Assembly: GCA_964482235.1 (NCBI GenBank)
Contig: CAYZWU010000004.1
Span: 1 to 64,000, forward strand
Source of the DNA: CAYZWU01 sp964482235
GTDB taxonomy: Bacteria > Planctomycetota > B15-G4 > CAYZWU01
Direction of reading: 5' to 3'
Length of the DNA: 64,000 nucleotides
Position numbers and translations under genes: made by a program. Position 1 is the stretch's first letter. Every line of letters starts with the position of its first letter. Below, in pieces: positions 1-8,860 of the stretch. The notes beneath the pieces were generated by a model. That model saw only the letters and a program-made list of their open reading frames with translations. It was not told where the DNA came from and ran no database searches.

Positions 1-170
1 TGAAGGAGGTCGCCTTCTCCCTCGAGTTCACCGATCCGAGCGTGGTCTTTCATGCCGTTGAGCTGCTGAAGACGATGACCGGCACGACGAATGATGACGC
101 CGGATACTGGCGGTCGTGGTGGAAGGAGTACCTGGTGGAGCACGTGGATGAACTGGGTGACAAGGAGTGA
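1..170 (+). CDS. C-terminal fragment of an unrecognised protein, possibly HEAT-type
   Basis: The reading frame is open from the window edge (first full codon at base 3) to TGA at 168-170, giving 55 residues of a protein whose start lies outside the window. The tail contains a Tyr-Trp-Arg-Ser-Trp-Trp cluster near the end. Tryptophan-rich ends of this kind are common after HEAT repeats in proteins of Planctomycetota-like bacteria, and Trp-rich motifs also occur in the HEAT proteins at 46-53 kb. That is only a suggestion; too little sequence is present for a family call. Its stop overlaps a possible GTG start of the next gene at 167. Confidence 0.55.
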   Translation, partial: KEVAFSLEFTDPSVVFHAVELLKTMTGTTNDDAGYWRSWWKEYLVEHVDELGDKE

Positions 171-202
171 CGGAACCTTCCGGCCGAGACAGGAGAAGAG
201 GG

Positions 203-757
203 GTGAAGATACACAGAGCCGATGAAGAACTGACCTATGACGGCAGTCAGCTCACTTCTCATTTCGCCTTCAGGAAGTGGGGGATCCAGGGCGACAGCAT
301 CGTTTCATTCCAGGGTGCGATGGATATCCCCGGAGACAATATCGCTGATCTCGAGGACCTCAGGCAGGGGCTGGCGATCCGCGGCTCCCTGCTCGTCCAT
401 TTCATTGTCGAGCATTTCGGTATCACGCTGGAATGTGCCATCCTGCGGCAGCGGCTCCTGGCTCGTCTCGCGGCCGATCACGTCGCCTGGCAGAGCGGCC
501 GGCCCGTTTCCGTTCGCGGCGACGACCTCTTCGTGGGAGAGGGCAAGCTCTCGGTGAGCATCGCGGCGCCTTCTCCTGTTTCCTGTATCATTCATCTCGG
601 ACTGAACATTTCGCCGAAGGACGTTCCTGTCCGTGCTGCTGCGCTTCTCGATCTGGGAGTGGATCCCGCGGGCACGGCCGATGCGTTGATGCGTGCCTAT
701 GCTGACGAGATCGCGTCCGTGAGCGCCGCGGCCGCGAAGGTGAAGGGGGTTCCGTGA
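203..757 (+). CDS. DUF366 family protein
   Basis: About 184 residues matching the DUF366 family as I remember it: an N-terminal 'TYDGSQL' stretch, a 'GDSIVSFQG' segment, an acidic 'DLEDL' turn, 'HFIVEHFG' and 'RQRLLARL'. The biochemical role of this family is not established. Two GTG starts are possible. GTG at 167 overlaps the previous stop; GTG at 203 has a good ribosome binding site (AGGAG at 190-194, spacing 8) and begins where family members usually begin, so 203 is preferred. The stop overlaps the GTG start of the next gene, so translation is probably coupled to the membrane protein and the nucleotidyltransferase downstream. Confidence 0.75.
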   Translation: MKIHRADEELTYDGSQLTSHFAFRKWGIQGDSIVSFQGAMDIPGDNIADLEDLRQGLAIRGSLLVHFIVEHFGITLECAILRQRLLARLAADHVAWQSGRPVSVRGDDLFVGEGKLSVSIAAPSPVSCIIHLGLNISPKDVPVRAAALLDLGVDPAGTADALMRAYADEIASVSAAAAKVKGVP

Positions 758-2013
758 CCGAAATGGGCAACAGCTCCTCTGATAGCGGCGGCACGGTCGG
801 CAAGAAGGTTTTTCGCGTTATCCAGGTTCTTATTGCCGTCGCACTCATCGTGATCATCCTCAACTACGTTCAGGTGGACGACTGGGCCGAAATCCCGGAG
901 GGAACGCCGGGCGAAGGACGTTACACCGGCGAGGTGACCGCCATGGCCGACGGATCGGTCCTTTTCGAATCACCGGATCGGATCCGGATCGAGGCCGTCT
1001 ATGGCGAGAGCACGATCAAGAGCGCCACGTTGACGCTGGCCGATGGGCAGGAAGCCGTCCTCGAGGGGGACGAGGCCGAGGCAGTCAAGATCCAGAGGGG
1101 GCTCTTCTCCGTTCTCGGCGATACCGATCCCTTCGTCTACGGCCAGGCTCTTGCCATCTACCTCCTGGCCTACTGCTGCGGGTTCCTGAGGTGGAAGATC
1201 CTGCTCGCGGCAGCCGGCCTTCCGGTTACGATGCTGCGCGTGACCCGGCTCAGCTGCATCGGCCTCTTCTTCAACAACGTGGTCCCGGGACTGACCGGCG
1301 GCGACCTGGTCAAGGCGTACTGCATCACCCGGGAAAAGCCTGAGAGCAAGACAGATGCGGTGATCACCGTCGTGATCGACCGGGTCATGGGGCTTTTCGC
1401 CCTTGTCCTCGTGGCAGCGGCAGCTGTCCTCACCGACTACGACAGGTACAGGGAGATTGCCCTGACGATCTTTCTCTTTCTGGGAGGGATCTCAGCCGCA
1501 GCCGTGATCTTTTATTCCCGGCGTCTCAGGAAGATCCTGTTCGTGAACCATATCGTCCGGTATCTCCCCTTCCGGGAATTGATCATCAAGGTGGACAGGT
1601 CGGTCACTCTCTACCGGTACAGGAAGGGATCGGTTGCCGTCGGGATGATTCTCTCCTGCGGTGTCCATGTTTTTGTCATCATCACTGTCTGGATCCTGGG
1701 CAGGGGGCTCGGCATCGACTGCGATCTGATGACCTGCGCCATCCTGATTCCCTTGATCCTGACCGTTTCCGCCCTGCCGCTCACTCCGGCCGGATGGGGT
1801 GTGGGTGAAGCGGCGTTCGTATTCTTCTATGGACTCATCGGCGTCCAGGCGGCTCCAGCCCTGGCCCTGTCGCTTCTCCACCGGTTCAACACCCTCCTGA
1901 TCTCGCTGACAGGCGGCCTCTGTCTGCTCTTCGGCCGGGACGAGACGCGCTCCCCTGCAGAGACGGAAGAAAAGGGAGCCGCGGCTCTCGAAGAGGAGGA
2001 GGCAAAGAAATGA
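754..2013 (+). CDS. Flippase-like integral membrane protein (LPG_synthase_TM / UPF0104 type)
   Basis: A 419-residue polytopic membrane protein. The family hallmarks are visible: 'LFFNNVVPGLTGGDLVKAY' followed by 'DRVMGL', then a late 'LPLTPAGWGVGEAAFVFFY' segment, typical of the transmembrane domain of lysylphosphatidylglycerol synthases and of lipid-linked glycan flippase-like proteins. It lacks the cytoplasmic acyl-tRNA-using domain of MprF, so aminoacyl-lipid synthesis is not expected. An insertion of about 80 residues (roughly 45-125), rich in beta-forming residues and acidic residues, separates the first helix from the rest and is probably extracytoplasmic. The GTG start overlaps the upstream stop, and the stop overlaps the ATG of the nucleotidyltransferase, so the genes form an operon that probably makes or moves a glycolipid (inference). 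Confidence 0.8.
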   Translation: MTEMGNSSSDSGGTVGKKVFRVIQVLIAVALIVIILNYVQVDDWAEIPEGTPGEGRYTGEVTAMADGSVLFESPDRIRIEAVYGESTIKSATLTLADGQEAVLEGDEAEAVKIQRGLFSVLGDTDPFVYGQALAIYLLAYCCGFLRWKILLAAAGLPVTMLRVTRLSCIGLFFNNVVPGLTGGDLVKAYCITREKPESKTDAVITVVIDRVMGLFALVLVAAAAVLTDYDRYREIALTIFLFLGGISAAAVIFYSRRLRKILFVNHIVRYLPFRELIIKVDRSVTLYRYRKGSVAVGMILSCGVHVFVIITVWILGRGLGIDCDLMTCAILIPLILTVSALPLTPAGWGVGEAAFVFFYGLIGVQAAPALALSLLHRFNTLLISLTGGLCLLFGRDETRSPAETEEKGAAALEEEEAKK

Positions 2014-2777
2014 AGGTTGTAATCCTATGCGGCGGCCGCGGGACGCGCCTCTACGAGGAAACGGAGGTCAAGCCGAAGCCGCTGGTGCAGGTCGGGGACC
2101 GGCCGATTCTCGTTCATGTGATGGAGATCTATGCGCGGTACGGCTTCGAATCCTTCATTCTCTGCCTGGGACACAAGGGTGAGATGATCCGGCACTTCTT
2201 CCTGAACTTTCACGCCATGACCGGCGACCTGACCATCGACCTGAAGAGCGGAAAGGTCCGGACGGATGGGTCGAGAGGGTGCGACTGGTCGGTCACTCTT
2301 TCCGATACCGGGCGGGAAACGGGCACCGGCGGCAGGATCAAGCGGATCGCCCCTCTCCTGGACAACGACACGTTCATGCTTTGTTACGGCGACTGCCTGG
2401 CTGACCTGGATCTGGGAAAGCTTCTCGATTTCCACAAGAAGAAGGGGCGCCTCGCCACGGTGACCGGCGTGAGCGAGACGTCGCGCTTCGGTGTGATCGA
2501 GGCGGATGGGAACGGAATCGTCAGCAGGTTCAGGGAAAAGCCGATCCTCGACGGAATGATATCGGGAGGGTTTTTCGTTCTCGAGCCCGAGGTGCTTCGC
2601 TATATCGAGGACGACGGTCCCTTCGAGAGCCTTCCTCTCGAGAAGCTGGCCAACGACGGAGAGCTGGCCGCATACAGGCACGACGGCTTTTTCAGAGGTA
2701 TGGACACGTACAGGGATTATCTGGAGCTCAACGCCCTCATCGAAGGGGGAACAGCGCCCTGGCTGGCGTCACCCTGA
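2010..2777 (+). CDS. Sugar-1-phosphate nucleotidyltransferase, glucose-1-phosphate cytidylyltransferase (RfbF) type
   Basis: 255 residues. The N-terminal nucleotide-binding signature is 'LCGGRGTRLYEETEVKPKPL' with the catalytic GxGxRL and the KPKP lysine. 'HKGEMIRHFF', 'DTGRETGTGGRIKRI' and 'FMLCYGDCLADLDL' follow the RfbF pattern more closely than the RmlA or GalU pattern, and 'RFREKP' is the usual substrate-loop motif. The expected reaction is NTP (CTP) plus sugar-1-phosphate to NDP-sugar plus pyrophosphate, giving CDP-glucose or a similar donor. The usual CDP-glucose 4,6-dehydratase partner is not in the window, so the exact sugar is uncertain. The start overlaps the preceding stop. The neighbouring flippase-like protein and PfkB kinase fit a small glycoconjugate operon. 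Confidence 0.8.
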   Translation: MKVVILCGGRGTRLYEETEVKPKPLVQVGDRPILVHVMEIYARYGFESFILCLGHKGEMIRHFFLNFHAMTGDLTIDLKSGKVRTDGSRGCDWSVTLSDTGRETGTGGRIKRIAPLLDNDTFMLCYGDCLADLDLGKLLDFHKKKGRLATVTGVSETSRFGVIEADGNGIVSRFREKPILDGMISGGFFVLEPEVLRYIEDDGPFESLPLEKLANDGELAAYRHDGFFRGMDTYRDYLELNALIEGGTAPWLASP

Positions 2778-2853
2778 GTCGAGAGGGCTCTAGCATTTTC
2801 AAGGTGAATTCGAAATTGCCTCGCAGGCCGGGGCAAGGAAAGGAGAGAACGGG

Positions 2854-3756
2854 ATGGATCTGCTGGTGGTCGGAACGGTGGCGTTCGATGATGTGGAAAC
2901 TCCGCTGGAATCTGTGAAGGATGTCCTGGGCGGTTCTGCAACCTACTTCTCCTATGCCGCTTCCTTTTTCACGACGGTGCACCTCGTCGGAGCCGTGGGG
3001 GACGATTTTCCGCAGGAGCATCTCGAACTCCTCGGGGCGCAGGGTATCGATTTTTCCGGCGTGAAGAGGATCGCGGGAAAAAAGACCTTTCACTGGTCCG
3101 GCAAGTACATGGGGGCCATGAACGCGGCGGAGACTCTCGACACGCAGCTGAACGTGCTGGCCGACTACCGCCCGGAGCTCCCCGAGTCGTACAAGACGAC
3201 TCCCTACGTCTTCCTGGCCAACGGGGAGCCCGTTCTCCAGCTTTCCGTTCTCGATCAGCTGAAGGAGAACGCCCTCGTGGTCTGCGACACGATGAACCTC
3301 TGGATCGACACGGCCCCGGATCGGCTCAGGGAGGTGCTGCAGAGGGTGAACGGACTCGTCATCAACGAGGACGAGGCTATCATGCTTACCGGCAGGCCCA
3401 ACATCCTGGAAGCGGCCGACGCGATCCTCGGGATGGGGCCCGGATTCGTGATCATCAAGAGAGGAGAGTACGGCTCCTATCTGCGCTGCAGCGAGGGGCA
3501 GTTCGCCATCCCGGCCTACCCTGTGACATCCGTCAAGGATCCGACGGGAGCCGGCGACTCCTTTGCCGGCGGGGTCATGGGCTCCCTCGCCGCGGCCGGA
3601 GCCACGGACTTCGCCAGCTTGAAGAAAGCCATGGCCTACGGAACCGTCACGGCTTCATTCAACGTGGAGGAGTTCTCGCTCGGAAGATTTCAGCAGATCG
3701 CGAGGAGCGATCTGGACAGGCGCTACCAGGAGTTCGTCGAATACGTGAGCTTCTAG
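2854..3756 (+). CDS. PfkB family carbohydrate/nucleoside kinase
   Basis: 300 residues of the ribokinase/PfkB superfamily, cytoplasmic. It has the N-terminal 'DLLVVGTVAFDDVETP', the glycine-rich 'LGGSATYFSYAAS' that shapes the sugar site, and the second signature 'DPTGAGDSFAGGVMG' at residues 229-243. The catalytic base is Asp235 in GAGD. The reaction is ATP-dependent phosphorylation of a hydroxymethyl group on a sugar or nucleoside. Substrate cannot be deduced: this subgroup, starting with a short 'VGTVAFDD', is often annotated simply as sugar kinase. It lies 76 bp after the cytidylyltransferase and may supply a phosphorylated sugar to it (inference). An AAAGGAG ribosome binding site precedes the ATG. 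Confidence 0.85.
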   Translation: MDLLVVGTVAFDDVETPLESVKDVLGGSATYFSYAASFFTTVHLVGAVGDDFPQEHLELLGAQGIDFSGVKRIAGKKTFHWSGKYMGAMNAAETLDTQLNVLADYRPELPESYKTTPYVFLANGEPVLQLSVLDQLKENALVVCDTMNLWIDTAPDRLREVLQRVNGLVINEDEAIMLTGRPNILEAADAILGMGPGFVIIKRGEYGSYLRCSEGQFAIPAYPVTSVKDPTGAGDSFAGGVMGSLAAAGATDFASLKKAMAYGTVTASFNVEEFSLGRFQQIARSDLDRRYQEFVEYVSF

Positions 3757-3768
3757 CGGAATCCGATC

Positions 3769-4338
3769 ATGCGCACATTCATCGCCATCGAGCTCGACGA
3801 CGCGATCCGGTCGGCCCTCGAGGCGGTCCGGCAGCGAACGGGGCTGTCCGGTCGGTCGATCAGGTGGGTTCGTCCCGCATCGATCCATCTCACGCTGAAG
3901 TTTCTCGGCGATATCGATCCCCGGTCGATTCCCGATGTAACCGCCTGCATGAGGCATGCGTCAAGGGGGGTGGAACCGTTCATTTTCCGCGTCGAGGGGC
4001 TTGGCTGCTTTCCCGACGCCAGGCGGCCGCGCGTGTTCTGGGCAGGAGTCGATGAGCCGAGCGGAATCCTATCGTCTCTCCAGAGCCGGCTCGAGGAGGA
4101 GCTTCAAGGCAGCGGCTTCAGAAAGGAAGCGCGGGCATTCCGGCCCCATCTGACACTGGCCCGTTTCAAGGGCCGGGTCGAGGGAGCATCGAGTCAGGTT
4201 CTGACCGGCCGGGATCTCTTCGGCGAACAGGAAGCTGCCGGGATAATCCTGTTCCAGAGCGAGCTGAGGCCGTCGGGTGCGGTCTACACGCCCCTGGCGA
4301 CGGTTCCTTTCGGCGAGGAACCGCGGGCAGGCCGGTGA
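3769..4338 (+). CDS. thpR: RNA 2',3'-cyclic 3'-phosphodiesterase (2'-5' RNA ligase family)
   Basis: 189 residues with the two HxTx signatures of the 2H phosphoesterase superfamily: His40-Leu-Thr in 'SIHLTLKFLG' and His127-Leu-Thr in 'FRPHLTLARF'. The typical N-terminus 'RTFIAIELDD' is present. Members open 2',3'-cyclic phosphates on RNA and can join 2'-5' ends in vitro. The gene ends about 140 bp before recA, matching the frequent cinA-thpR-recA neighbourhood; cinA itself is absent here. It starts 12 bp after the PfkB gene without a strong ribosome binding site. Confidence 0.9.
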   Translation: MRTFIAIELDDAIRSALEAVRQRTGLSGRSIRWVRPASIHLTLKFLGDIDPRSIPDVTACMRHASRGVEPFIFRVEGLGCFPDARRPRVFWAGVDEPSGILSSLQSRLEEELQGSGFRKEARAFRPHLTLARFKGRVEGASSQVLTGRDLFGEQEAAGIILFQSELRPSGAVYTPLATVPFGEEPRAGR

Positions 4339-4477
4339 GAGAGTCATCGGAGCGCCAGTCCCGGCTATTCCGAGGAAATCGTTCTCCTGGGAGAGGGTGC
4401 TCCTTGCCTCGAGCGGGAGAGATCGGTTAAGATGTCCCGATTGTACCTGAAACAGGATATTGGAAGGAGGCGTGACA

Positions 4478-5629
4478 GTGGCCAGAATGACGCCGGAAGA
4501 GAATAAGAAGCCTCAAGCTCTCGAGAACACGCTGACCCAGATCGACAGGAAGTTCGGCAAGGGTTCGGTGATGCGTCTGGGCGAGGATTACAACGTCAAG
4601 GTGGAGGGGATCAGCACCGGTTCCTTCTCCCTGGACTTGGCTCTGGGCGGCGTGGGTGTTCCCAGAGGCAGAATCTTGGAGCTCTACGGGCCTGAGTCCT
4701 CGGGAAAGACGACGCTGGCCCTTCACATCATCGCCCACGCCCAGACCGGCGGGGGAATCGCCGCCTTCATCGACGCGGAGCATGCTCTCGATCCAGCCTA
4801 CGCGCGCCGGCTCGGCGTCAAACTCGACGACCTCCTGGTCTCGCAGCCCGACACGGGCGAGCAGGCTCTCGAGATCGTGGAGATGCTGGTGCGATCCAAT
4901 GCCCTCGATGTGGTGGTAATCGATTCCGTCGCGGCCCTGGTGCCGAAGGCCGAGATCGACGGAGAAATGGGGGATGCGCACGTGGGGCTTCAGGCGCGCT
5001 TGATGTCCCAGGCGCTCCGCAAGCTCACCGCCGCCATCTCGCGCAGCAAGACATCCGTGGTCTTCATCAACCAGATCCGCGAGAAGATCGGCGTCTTCTT
5101 CGGCAGCCCCGAGACGACCCCCGGCGGGAGGGCTCTCAAGTTCTACTCCTCCGTGCGGCTCGATATCCGCCGGATCGGGACCTTGAAGTCGACCGACGAG
5201 GTCGTCGGCAGCCGCGTCCGCGTCACCGTGGTGAAGAACAAGGTGGCCCCGCCTTTCCGGAAAGGGGAGTTCGACATCCTGTTCAACAAGGGGATCTCGC
5301 GGATCGGCGAGATGATCGATCTTGGCGTGGACAAGAAGGTCGTGGAGAAATCGGGGTCCTGGTACTCCTACGGCGATGTCAGGCTCGGACAGGGCCGCGA
5401 CAGGGCGATCGAGTTCATCGCGGAGAACAAGGAGCTCCTTGCCGAGATCGAGAGCAAGCTGCTTGCCATCTTCCTGCCTGAAGAGAAGGAAGCGGACCCC
5501 GAGAAGAAAGAGGCTCCCGAACAACCCAAGACCGGAGGAGCCCCGAAGGCGACCAAAGGCTCGCCCAGAAACGCCGGCCGCTCGAATGCCGCTGGAGCCA
5601 GCCAAGGAGGAGGCCAGGCCACTCGATGA
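4478..5629 (+). CDS. recA: Recombinase RecA
   Basis: About 383 residues. RecA catalyses ATP-dependent strand exchange and stimulates LexA autocleavage. Visible landmarks are 'GPESSGKTTLALH' (Walker A), 'VVVIDSVAALVPKAEI' (Walker B), 'LMSQALRKLTA', the L2 region 'NQIREKIGVFFGSPETTPGG' and 'KFYSSVRLDIRRI'. The C-terminal tail is unusually long and rich in Lys, Glu, Pro, Ala and Gly (last 50 or so residues), with low complexity. Start choice: TTG at 4460 lies upstream of the strong ribosome binding site GGAAGGAGG (4462-4470), so the real start is GTG 4478 (spacing 7) or possibly GTG 4472 or ATG 4487. The stop overlaps the alaS ATG. No SOS-type operator was recognised upstream. Confidence 0.97.
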   Translation: MARMTPEENKKPQALENTLTQIDRKFGKGSVMRLGEDYNVKVEGISTGSFSLDLALGGVGVPRGRILELYGPESSGKTTLALHIIAHAQTGGGIAAFIDAEHALDPAYARRLGVKLDDLLVSQPDTGEQALEIVEMLVRSNALDVVVIDSVAALVPKAEIDGEMGDAHVGLQARLMSQALRKLTAAISRSKTSVVFINQIREKIGVFFGSPETTPGGRALKFYSSVRLDIRRIGTLKSTDEVVGSRVRVTVVKNKVAPPFRKGEFDILFNKGISRIGEMIDLGVDKKVVEKSGSWYSYGDVRLGQGRDRAIEFIAENKELLAEIESKLLAIFLPEEKEADPEKKEAPEQPKTGGAPKATKGSPRNAGRSNAAGASQGGGQATR

Positions 5630-8289
5630 ATCCCAACGAATTGAGAGACGGATTTCTGGATTTCTTTGCCCAGAGAGGACACACGGTCTGCCCCAGCGAC
5701 AGCCTTGCACCTGAAAACGATCCCAGCCTGCTCTTCACCCCTGCGGGCATGAACCAGTTCAAGGACATGTACATGGGGGTGGGGAATCGACCGTACACGC
5801 GGGCAGCCACCTCCCAGAAGTGCCTCAGGATGCCCGATCTCGACAGGGTCGGGACGACGGCTTCCCACCACACTTTTTTCGAGATGCTCGGCAACTTCTC
5901 CTTTGGCGACTACTTCAAGAAGGAGGCCATTGCCTGGTCCATCGAGTATCTCGTGGGCCTGCTGGGAATGGACTTCAAGACCTTCTGCGTCTCCGTGTAC
6001 GAGGACGACGACGAGGCGGCCGATCTCTGGCTCGCTCAGGGCATCCCGTCGGAAAAGCTCTACCGCTTCGGTGAGAAGAGCAACTTCTGGCCTGCCGAGG
6101 CTCCCTCCAGGGGACCGAACGGAGTCTGCGGTCCCTGTTCCGAGATCCATGTGGACCTGGGTGGCGGCTGCGGCCGCCCGGGCTGCGATCCCGAATGCGA
6201 CTGCGGCCGGTTCGTCGAGGTCTGGAATCTCGTCTTCACCCAGTTCCTGAGGAAGGACGGCGGCGTGCTGGAGCCGCTTCCCAAGAAGAACATCGACACG
6301 GGGATGGGGTTCGAACGGCTGCTGCGGGTGCTGGAGGGGGTGCCGAGCAACTTCGACACGACGCTATTCAAGCCGATCGTCCAGAACGTCGCCGGGCTGG
6401 CCAGGAAGGAGTACGGCGTCCTTCGCCAGGACGACGTGAGGATCAAGAGAATCGCCGATCATGTCCGCGGCGCCGTCTTCTGCATCTCCGACGGTGTGAC
6501 GCCCTCGAACGAGAATCAGGGTTACGTGGTGCGGAAGATCCTGCGAAGAGCCATCCTGGACGGTCACAACCTGGGCATCGAAGGGCATTTCCTGCACAGG
6601 CTCGTCGCCCCTGTCGTGGAGATCATGGGCGATCCCTATCCCGTTGTCCGGGAGCAGCGGAAGCGGATCACCGGCGAGATCCTACGCGAGGAGGAAAAGT
6701 TCTTCGAGACCTTCCTTCAGGGATCGTCGCGGCTCGAATCGATGATGGCGGAAATGGAGAAGAAGGGCCGGAAGGTGCTCGAGGGGCGCTCCGCCTTTCT
6801 CCTCCACGACACGTTCGGATTCCCTCTCGATCTCACCGTCAGGATCGTCGAGGAGAAGGGTTGGATGGTCGACAGGGAAGGTTTCGACAGCGAGATGGAA
6901 GCCCAGCGGGCCAGAGCCCGGGCCGGCTCGATCATCGCGACGGAAATCTTCGACATGGGACCGCTGACCCGCCTGAGCGGCACCGTGCCGGCAACCGAGT
7001 TCGTTGGATACGGATCACATGAATGCCAAGGCCATGTCCTGGCGATCCTGACGAAGGACGGCCTGTCCGATTCGGCGGCAACCGGCACGAGCGCATCGCT
7101 GATCCTGGACAGGACGCCGTTCTATGCCGAGGCCGGCGGCCAGGTGGGGGACAGGGGGACGATCTCATCGGACACCTTCGCCTTTGCCGTCGAGAAGACG
7201 ACGCGGGAGCGGGACTTCTACCTCCATACCGGGGTTGTCACGGAGGGAACGGCAATGAAGGGGACTGCGGTCGAGGCCTGGCTCGCCGTGCCTTCGAGGG
7301 AGGCGGTCCAGCGGCACCACACGGCAACCCATCTCCTCCACTGGGCGCTGCGGAAGGTCCTCGGAAGCCATGTCGAGCAGGCCGGCTCTCTCGTGGAAGC
7401 CAGCAGGCTCCGGTTCGACTTCAGCCACCCCGCCGCCGTGACAGCGGACCAGATCAAGGAGGTCCAGAAGCTGGTCAACGAGAAGATCCGATCGAACCTT
7501 CCCGTCGAGGATCAGGTCCTTCCTCTGGATGAGGCCAAGAAGATGGGGGCCATGGCCCTGTTCGGCGAAAAGTACGGCGATCAGGTCCGGGTCGTCTCCA
7601 TCGCATCGCCTGAGACCGGCGGGACGAGCTTCGAGCTCTGCGGGGGAACTCACGTCGGGCGCACCGGCGACATCGGCGGTTTCAGGATCGTGGGCGAGGA
7701 GTCCGTGGCCGCCGGGATCCGGCGCATCGAGGCCATCACCTCCTCGGCGCTGGAAAGCTTCATCGATATGCGGCTCGACCTGCTCAAGGAGACGGCCGCG
7801 CTTTTGAAAACACAGACGGAACTTATCCCGCAGGCGGTTCGAGAAACCCAGAAGCAGTTCAAGGAGCTGAAGAAGGAGATCGCCCGGCTGAAGGAGAAGG
7901 AGGCTGCCGGCTCGCTTGACTCGATCTTGTCCCGGGGGACCGACCTGGGCGACGGCAGGCTTTTTTTCACCGGACGGGTCGACGGGCTGGGAACGAAGGA
8001 GCTGAAGAAGCTGATCGACAAGGTGCGGGCCCGCAGGAAGGAGCCTTTCGCCATCATCCTGATCTCCAAGGACGAGGATCGAGCCAACGTTGTGGCCGCC
8101 GTGGACGATCCCCTGCTCAAGAGCGGCGTCGCGCCTGCCGGAGACATCTGCCGCTTCCTGGGGCAGAAGCTCGACGGCGGCGGCGGCGGACGCCCCGGCA
8201 TGGCTCAGGGCCAGGGAAAAGCCCTGGGCGATCTGGACCGGTTTCTCGACGAAGCACTCGAAGAGGCGATCAAGAACCTGAGCAACTGA
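5626..8289 (+). CDS. alaS: Alanine--tRNA ligase
   Basis: 887 residues, full length for bacterial AlaRS. In order: the class II catalytic core with 'HHTFFEMLGNFSFGDYFKKE' (motif 2) and the tRNA-recognition region; the editing domain with the zinc-binding 'HHTATHLLHW' and 'ELCGGTHVGRTGDIGGF'; a Lys/Glu-rich coiled coil (roughly residues 730-765); and the C-Ala domain with 'GGGGGRPGMAQGQGKALG'. It charges tRNA-Ala and clears Ser and Gly mischarging. A cysteine cluster at 'CGRPGCDPECDCGRF' is inserted in the core, as in many non-proteobacterial AlaRS. The ATG overlaps the recA stop codon, giving translational coupling. Confidence 0.98.
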   Translation: MNPNELRDGFLDFFAQRGHTVCPSDSLAPENDPSLLFTPAGMNQFKDMYMGVGNRPYTRAATSQKCLRMPDLDRVGTTASHHTFFEMLGNFSFGDYFKKEAIAWSIEYLVGLLGMDFKTFCVSVYEDDDEAADLWLAQGIPSEKLYRFGEKSNFWPAEAPSRGPNGVCGPCSEIHVDLGGGCGRPGCDPECDCGRFVEVWNLVFTQFLRKDGGVLEPLPKKNIDTGMGFERLLRVLEGVPSNFDTTLFKPIVQNVAGLARKEYGVLRQDDVRIKRIADHVRGAVFCISDGVTPSNENQGYVVRKILRRAILDGHNLGIEGHFLHRLVAPVVEIMGDPYPVVREQRKRITGEILREEEKFFETFLQGSSRLESMMAEMEKKGRKVLEGRSAFLLHDTFGFPLDLTVRIVEEKGWMVDREGFDSEMEAQRARARAGSIIATEIFDMGPLTRLSGTVPATEFVGYGSHECQGHVLAILTKDGLSDSAATGTSASLILDRTPFYAEAGGQVGDRGTISSDTFAFAVEKTTRERDFYLHTGVVTEGTAMKGTAVEAWLAVPSREAVQRHHTATHLLHWALRKVLGSHVEQAGSLVEASRLRFDFSHPAAVTADQIKEVQKLVNEKIRSNLPVEDQVLPLDEAKKMGAMALFGEKYGDQVRVVSIASPETGGTSFELCGGTHVGRTGDIGGFRIVGEESVAAGIRRIEAITSSALESFIDMRLDLLKETAALLKTQTELIPQAVRETQKQFKELKKEIARLKEKEAAGSLDSILSRGTDLGDGRLFFTGRVDGLGTKELKKLIDKVRARRKEPFAIILISKDEDRANVVAAVDDPLLKSGVAPAGDICRFLGQKLDGGGGGRPGMAQGQGKALGDLDRFLDEALEEAIKNLSN

Positions 8290-8343
8290 ACGCCTTCTGG
8301 CACCGGCAATTCCTATTGCGAGGATCAGCTTTTTCCACGAATT

Positions 8344-8375
8344 AGTTATTCCCTACCGGGAACGTGGGAATAACT
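8344..8375. repeat. Inverted repeat downstream of alaS
   Basis: AGTTATTCCC (8344-8353) and GGGAATAACT (8366-8375) are perfect 10-bp inverted arms around a 12-base loop. There is no U-run after it, so it is not a classical intrinsic terminator. It could be an mRNA 3' end hairpin or a protein-binding palindrome in the 300-bp gap between alaS and rpmF. Confidence 0.6.
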
Positions 8376-8445
8376 GGATATATGACAGAGCCTTAAGGTC
8401 TCTCCTCGGTCGCAAAAAACGACGTGTTTCAAAGGAGAAAAGGGT

Positions 8446-8473
8446 TTGACCTTTTGAGCGGAATTCTTAAAAT
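8446..8473 (+). promoter_or_regulatory. Sigma70-type promoter upstream of rpmF-plsX
   Basis: TTGACC (8446-8451) and TAAAAT (8468-8473) separated by 16 bases. It lies in the otherwise non-coding gap 8290-8589, about 117 bases before rpmF. It would drive rpmF and the following fatty-acid genes. The remainder of the gap holds only the inverted repeat at 8344-8375. Confidence 0.5.
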
Positions 8474-8589
8474 ATCCGGTTTTTATGTCGTCGCTTAAAT
8501 TGTAAGAGCTTCGATGCACTTGATATTCCGCATCGCGGCATCGATAATTCCAGAACCATGAGCTCAGCCCCTATTCGGGAGTAAGATAA

Positions 8590-8766
8590 GTGGCAGTTCC
8601 AAAGAGAAAGACATCCAAATATCGGAAGAGGATCAGGCGGTCCCACCAGTCCATCACGGTGCCTGGAACTTCACGCTGCAAGAGGTGCGGCCAGACGATG
8701 CTTCCCCATGCCGTGTGTGATAACTGCGGTTATTACAAAGGTGAAGAGATCATTGCCAAGGATTGA
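8590..8766 (+). CDS. rpmF: 50S ribosomal protein bL32
   Basis: 58 residues beginning with a GTG codon. The conserved start reads 'AVPKRKTSKYRKRIRRS', followed by two zinc-ribbon pairs, Cys30-x2-Cys33 and Cys43-x2-Cys46, so this is the zinc-binding (C+) form of bL32. The GGAG at 8579-8582 is an acceptable ribosome binding site. The position directly before plsX is the classic bacterial arrangement. The yceD/DUF177 gene that often precedes rpmF is missing. Confidence 0.95.
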   Translation: MAVPKRKTSKYRKRIRRSHQSITVPGTSRCKRCGQTMLPHAVCDNCGYYKGEEIIAKD

Positions 8767-8860
8767 TGCGCCATCCTATTCTTTTCGTATTTGCGGATCT
8801 GTATAACCGGAATCAAGCGTCACAGGTAGAACACGAACGACCTGTGCATGAGGGGGAGTA

